Source of the DNA: Sphingobacterium thalpophilum
Lineage (GTDB): Bacteria; Bacteroidota; Bacteroidia; Sphingobacteriales; Sphingobacteriaceae
Direction of reading: 5' to 3'
DNA: 64,000 bases
Assembly: GCA_945878525.1 (NCBI GenBank)
Contig: CAMCTU010000002.1
Coordinates: forward strand, 1 to 64,000
Position numbers and translations under genes: made by a program. The notes beneath the pieces were generated by a model. The model did not search any database. It was not told the origin of the DNA and saw nothing but the letters and a program-made list of their open reading frames with translations. Shown piece by piece: positions 61,978 to 64,000 of the stretch; the first letter of the stretch is position 1, and each line of letters starts with the position of its first letter.

Positions 61978-62640
61978 TTAGATATTGAGATAGTTCATTA
62001 ACTGATCGTATCTGTCAGAAGTACCATCATCTGATTTACTATCATTAAAGGTAGCCTTGATATGATAATCATACCTAAGAAAAGATGCTATTATAGAGGA
62101 CAAATCTGTGCGATTAAGCTTTAAGGTGATTTCAAGTTTTGTGGAATCATGGAAGGATTTAACGTAGGAGCTCAATATTTGAGCATTATCTGATTCTACA
62201 ATCTGTGAAATATGCGCCAAAGAATTATTTCTGTTAATGATCTCAAGAACAATTATGCCACCAGGTTCGCTCACTGATGTAATTGTGGCAATATGTTCCA
62301 TCATTGTGTTTATGGAAATAAGACCTTTGTAGTTTTTGTGGACATCAAGAACGGGAACAACACTTAATTTCTGTTCGTAAAAGATCCTGATAACATCGTA
62401 AACGTGTTGATCCTCAAAGACAAATGGATTATGAAGTGATAAAAATAAACTGCCAACTTGAGCATTGGAATCAAGAACTTGTATCAGATCTTCATCAGAT
62501 ACAAGTCCAAGAAATTGTTTTTCATTAACAATTGGGAGGTGATTGATACGAAACTCGCTCATCCGTTCATGCACTTTTTGAATGGTATCAGTAGTTCTTA
62601 TAGCTGGTATACTATCCGATATGAGTTCGTATGCTAACAT
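61978..62640 (-). CDS. CBS-domain pair protein with ACT-like C-terminal region
   Basis: MSEFRINHLPIVNEKQFLGLVSDEDLIQVLD; FYEQKLSVVPVLDVHKNYKGLISINTMMEHIA; then GGIIVLEIINRNNSLAHISQIVESDNAQILSS (ACT-like). Confidence 0.88.
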   Translation of the reverse strand: MLAYELISDSIPAIRTTDTIQKVHERMSEFRINHLPIVNEKQFLGLVSDEDLIQVLDSNAQVGSLFLSLHNPFVFEDQHVYDVIRIFYEQKLSVVPVLDVHKNYKGLISINTMMEHIATITSVSEPGGIIVLEIINRNNSLAHISQIVESDNAQILSSYVKSFHDSTKLEITLKLNRTDLSSIIASFLRYDYHIKATFNDSKSDDGTSDRYDQLMNYLNI

Positions 62641-62650
62641 AAGGTTGGTG

Positions 62651-63409
62651 TTAATAGATACGATCTAAAAACTTTCTTAAGTGCGCATTGAATTCAAGAG
62701 GCCTTTCCATCATCGGAGCATGACCGCAGAGATCCACCCAATTCAACTCAGAATCAGGTAATAACTGATTGAATTCTAATGCCACATCAGGAGGGGTTAT
62801 TTTATCATTTTTACCCCATATTAGGCAAACGGGAACTTTAATTTTATGAATATCTTCTGACATATTGTGCCTGATGGCTGATTTAGCCATAGAAAGTATT
62901 TTAATCACTTTTATTCTGTCATTAACTATCTGGTAAACTTCATCCACCAGTTCTTTTGTTGCAATAACAGGATCATAAAAGGTAAATTCAACCTTTTCCT
63001 TGATGAAATCATAGCTTTCACGTTTAGGAAATGAACCTCCGAATGCGTTTTCATATAAACCTGAGCTGCCTGTCAAAACCAGCGATTTAACGTCATCCTG
63101 ATGTTCAAGGGTATAGATTAATCCAACATGGCCGCCAAGTGAATTACCCAGCACGGTAATATTTTTAAGTTTTTTATATTTTACAAATTTATGTACAAAC
63201 TTTGCAAGTGATTTCACTCCAGTGGTAAGCAAAGGAAGGTCGTAAAGTGGTAACAATGGTATAATTACCCTGTAATCCTTTTTAAACTCTTGCACAACAT
63301 CGGTCCAATTGCTAAGTGCACCCATTAAGCCATGGAGCAACAAAAGCACTTCACCTTCCCCCTCTTCAGTATATTTAAAACCGTTATCTTCTTTTATCTC
63401 GAACTCCAT
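62651..63409 (-). CDS. Alpha/beta hydrolase
   Basis: LLLLHGLMGALSNWTDVV; VLGNSLGGHVGLIYTL nucleophile elbow; DLCGHAPMMERPLEFN. Confidence 0.94.
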   Translation of the reverse strand: MEFEIKEDNGFKYTEEGEGEVLLLLHGLMGALSNWTDVVQEFKKDYRVIIPLLPLYDLPLLTTGVKSLAKFVHKFVKYKKLKNITVLGNSLGGHVGLIYTLEHQDDVKSLVLTGSSGLYENAFGGSFPKRESYDFIKEKVEFTFYDPVIATKELVDEVYQIVNDRIKVIKILSMAKSAIRHNMSEDIHKIKVPVCLIWGKNDKITPPDVALEFNQLLPDSELNWVDLCGHAPMMERPLEFNAHLRKFLDRIY

Positions 63410-63539
63410 AGAATCGTTAAGTACAATTTGTCTTTTACCTGCTAAGATATAAGTCTAAAAGTTATTTCAATAAAAAAACTTATTATATCAGAAAGAAAAT
63501 AAGTCATAATAGTCAATTCAGTTATAAACGATCAAAAAA

Positions 63540-63989
63540 TCAACTAAGTAATTCTTTTACAAGCTCAGAAATAGTTTTTCCATCTGCCTTACCTGCCAAT
63601 TCCTTACTTGCAACTCCCATCACTTTACCCATATCTTTTATACCCACAGCACCTGTTTTGCTGATTATTTCTTTAATTAAACCTGCAACAGCGCTTTTGT
63701 CCAATTGTTTTGGCAGATAAGCCTCTATTACCTGAAGCTCTTCCTGTTCAATTTGATACAAGTCCTGACGATTTTGAGACTGATAAATGTCCGCAGATTC
63801 CCTACGTTGTTTAGCCAGTTTTTGAAGAACCTTAATTTCTGCTTCCTCTGAAAGTGTTTCCTCTGCCCCTTTTTCTGTTTTGGCAACTAATAAAGCAGCT
63901 TTAATGGCTCTTAGTCCGCGTAAACGTGTGCTATCCTTACTCAACATGGCAGATTTAATATCCTGATCAATATTTTGTTGTAGAGACAT
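63540..63989 (-). CDS. GatB/YqeY domain-containing protein
   Basis: DIKSAMLSKDSTRLRGLRAIKAALLVAKTEKG; YLPKQLDKSAVAGLIKEII; KDMGKVMGVASKELAGKADGKTISELVKELL. Confidence 0.94.
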   Translation of the reverse strand: MSLQQNIDQDIKSAMLSKDSTRLRGLRAIKAALLVAKTEKGAEETLSEEAEIKVLQKLAKQRRESADIYQSQNRQDLYQIEQEELQVIEAYLPKQLDKSAVAGLIKEIISKTGAVGIKDMGKVMGVASKELAGKADGKTISELVKELLS

Positions 63990-64000
63990 TTCCTGAAATG

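Noticed and set aside
1-64000. tRNA/rRNA genes, CRISPR arrays, IS elements, prophage or defence islands
   Set aside because: Read through for these and saw no cloverleaf-type tRNA sequence, regularly spaced direct repeats, transposase/integrase or phage genes; intergenic gaps are short and gene content is core metabolism and envelope.

Overview
The window reads as a contiguous piece of core chromosome from a Bacteroidota bacterium, probably Sphingobacteriia/Cytophagia-like. The inference rests on TAnnTTTG promoters, a long-form PurF, HU-CCDC81/SPOR proteins, a LpxR-type deacylase, DUF6089 and tandem Skp/OmpH upstream of BamA. About 50 protein genes are supported: a relA/spoT 3' end, fur, purA, pabB, plsY, nadC, gpmI, lon, lpxR-like, arfB, cmk, rpsA, pyrR-pyrB, a TPR/outer-membrane-barrel/HU-SPOR/TolQ-TolR-TonB/folC/TonB block, an SDR, two APC permeases, hppA, marC-like, an rRNA methyltransferase, guaA, NlpC/P60, a UbiD-like decarboxylase, dCMP deaminase, a FucP-like MFS, LysE, purF, nuoHIJKLMN, murI, skp x2, bamA, uppS, DUF6089, nadK, CBS/ACT, an alpha/beta hydrolase and yqeY. 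I saw no tRNA, rRNA, CRISPR, prophage or IS element. No obvious new defence or mobile system is present. The most notable signals are: (1) a perfect sigma-54 (-24/-12) promoter match, TGGCACATACCTTGCA, upstream of lon; (2) a decayed M48-type lipoprotein metallopeptidase remnant missed by the ORF track; (3) degenerate 7-bp-period repeats with a shared NNAAAGC-type unit in two separate intergenic regions; (4) a TPR + barrel + HU-CCDC81/SPOR + TolQR/TonB envelope block; (5) a nuo cluster that begins at nuoH with nuoA-G absent locally; (6) a CBS/ACT-like protein next to NAD kinase.
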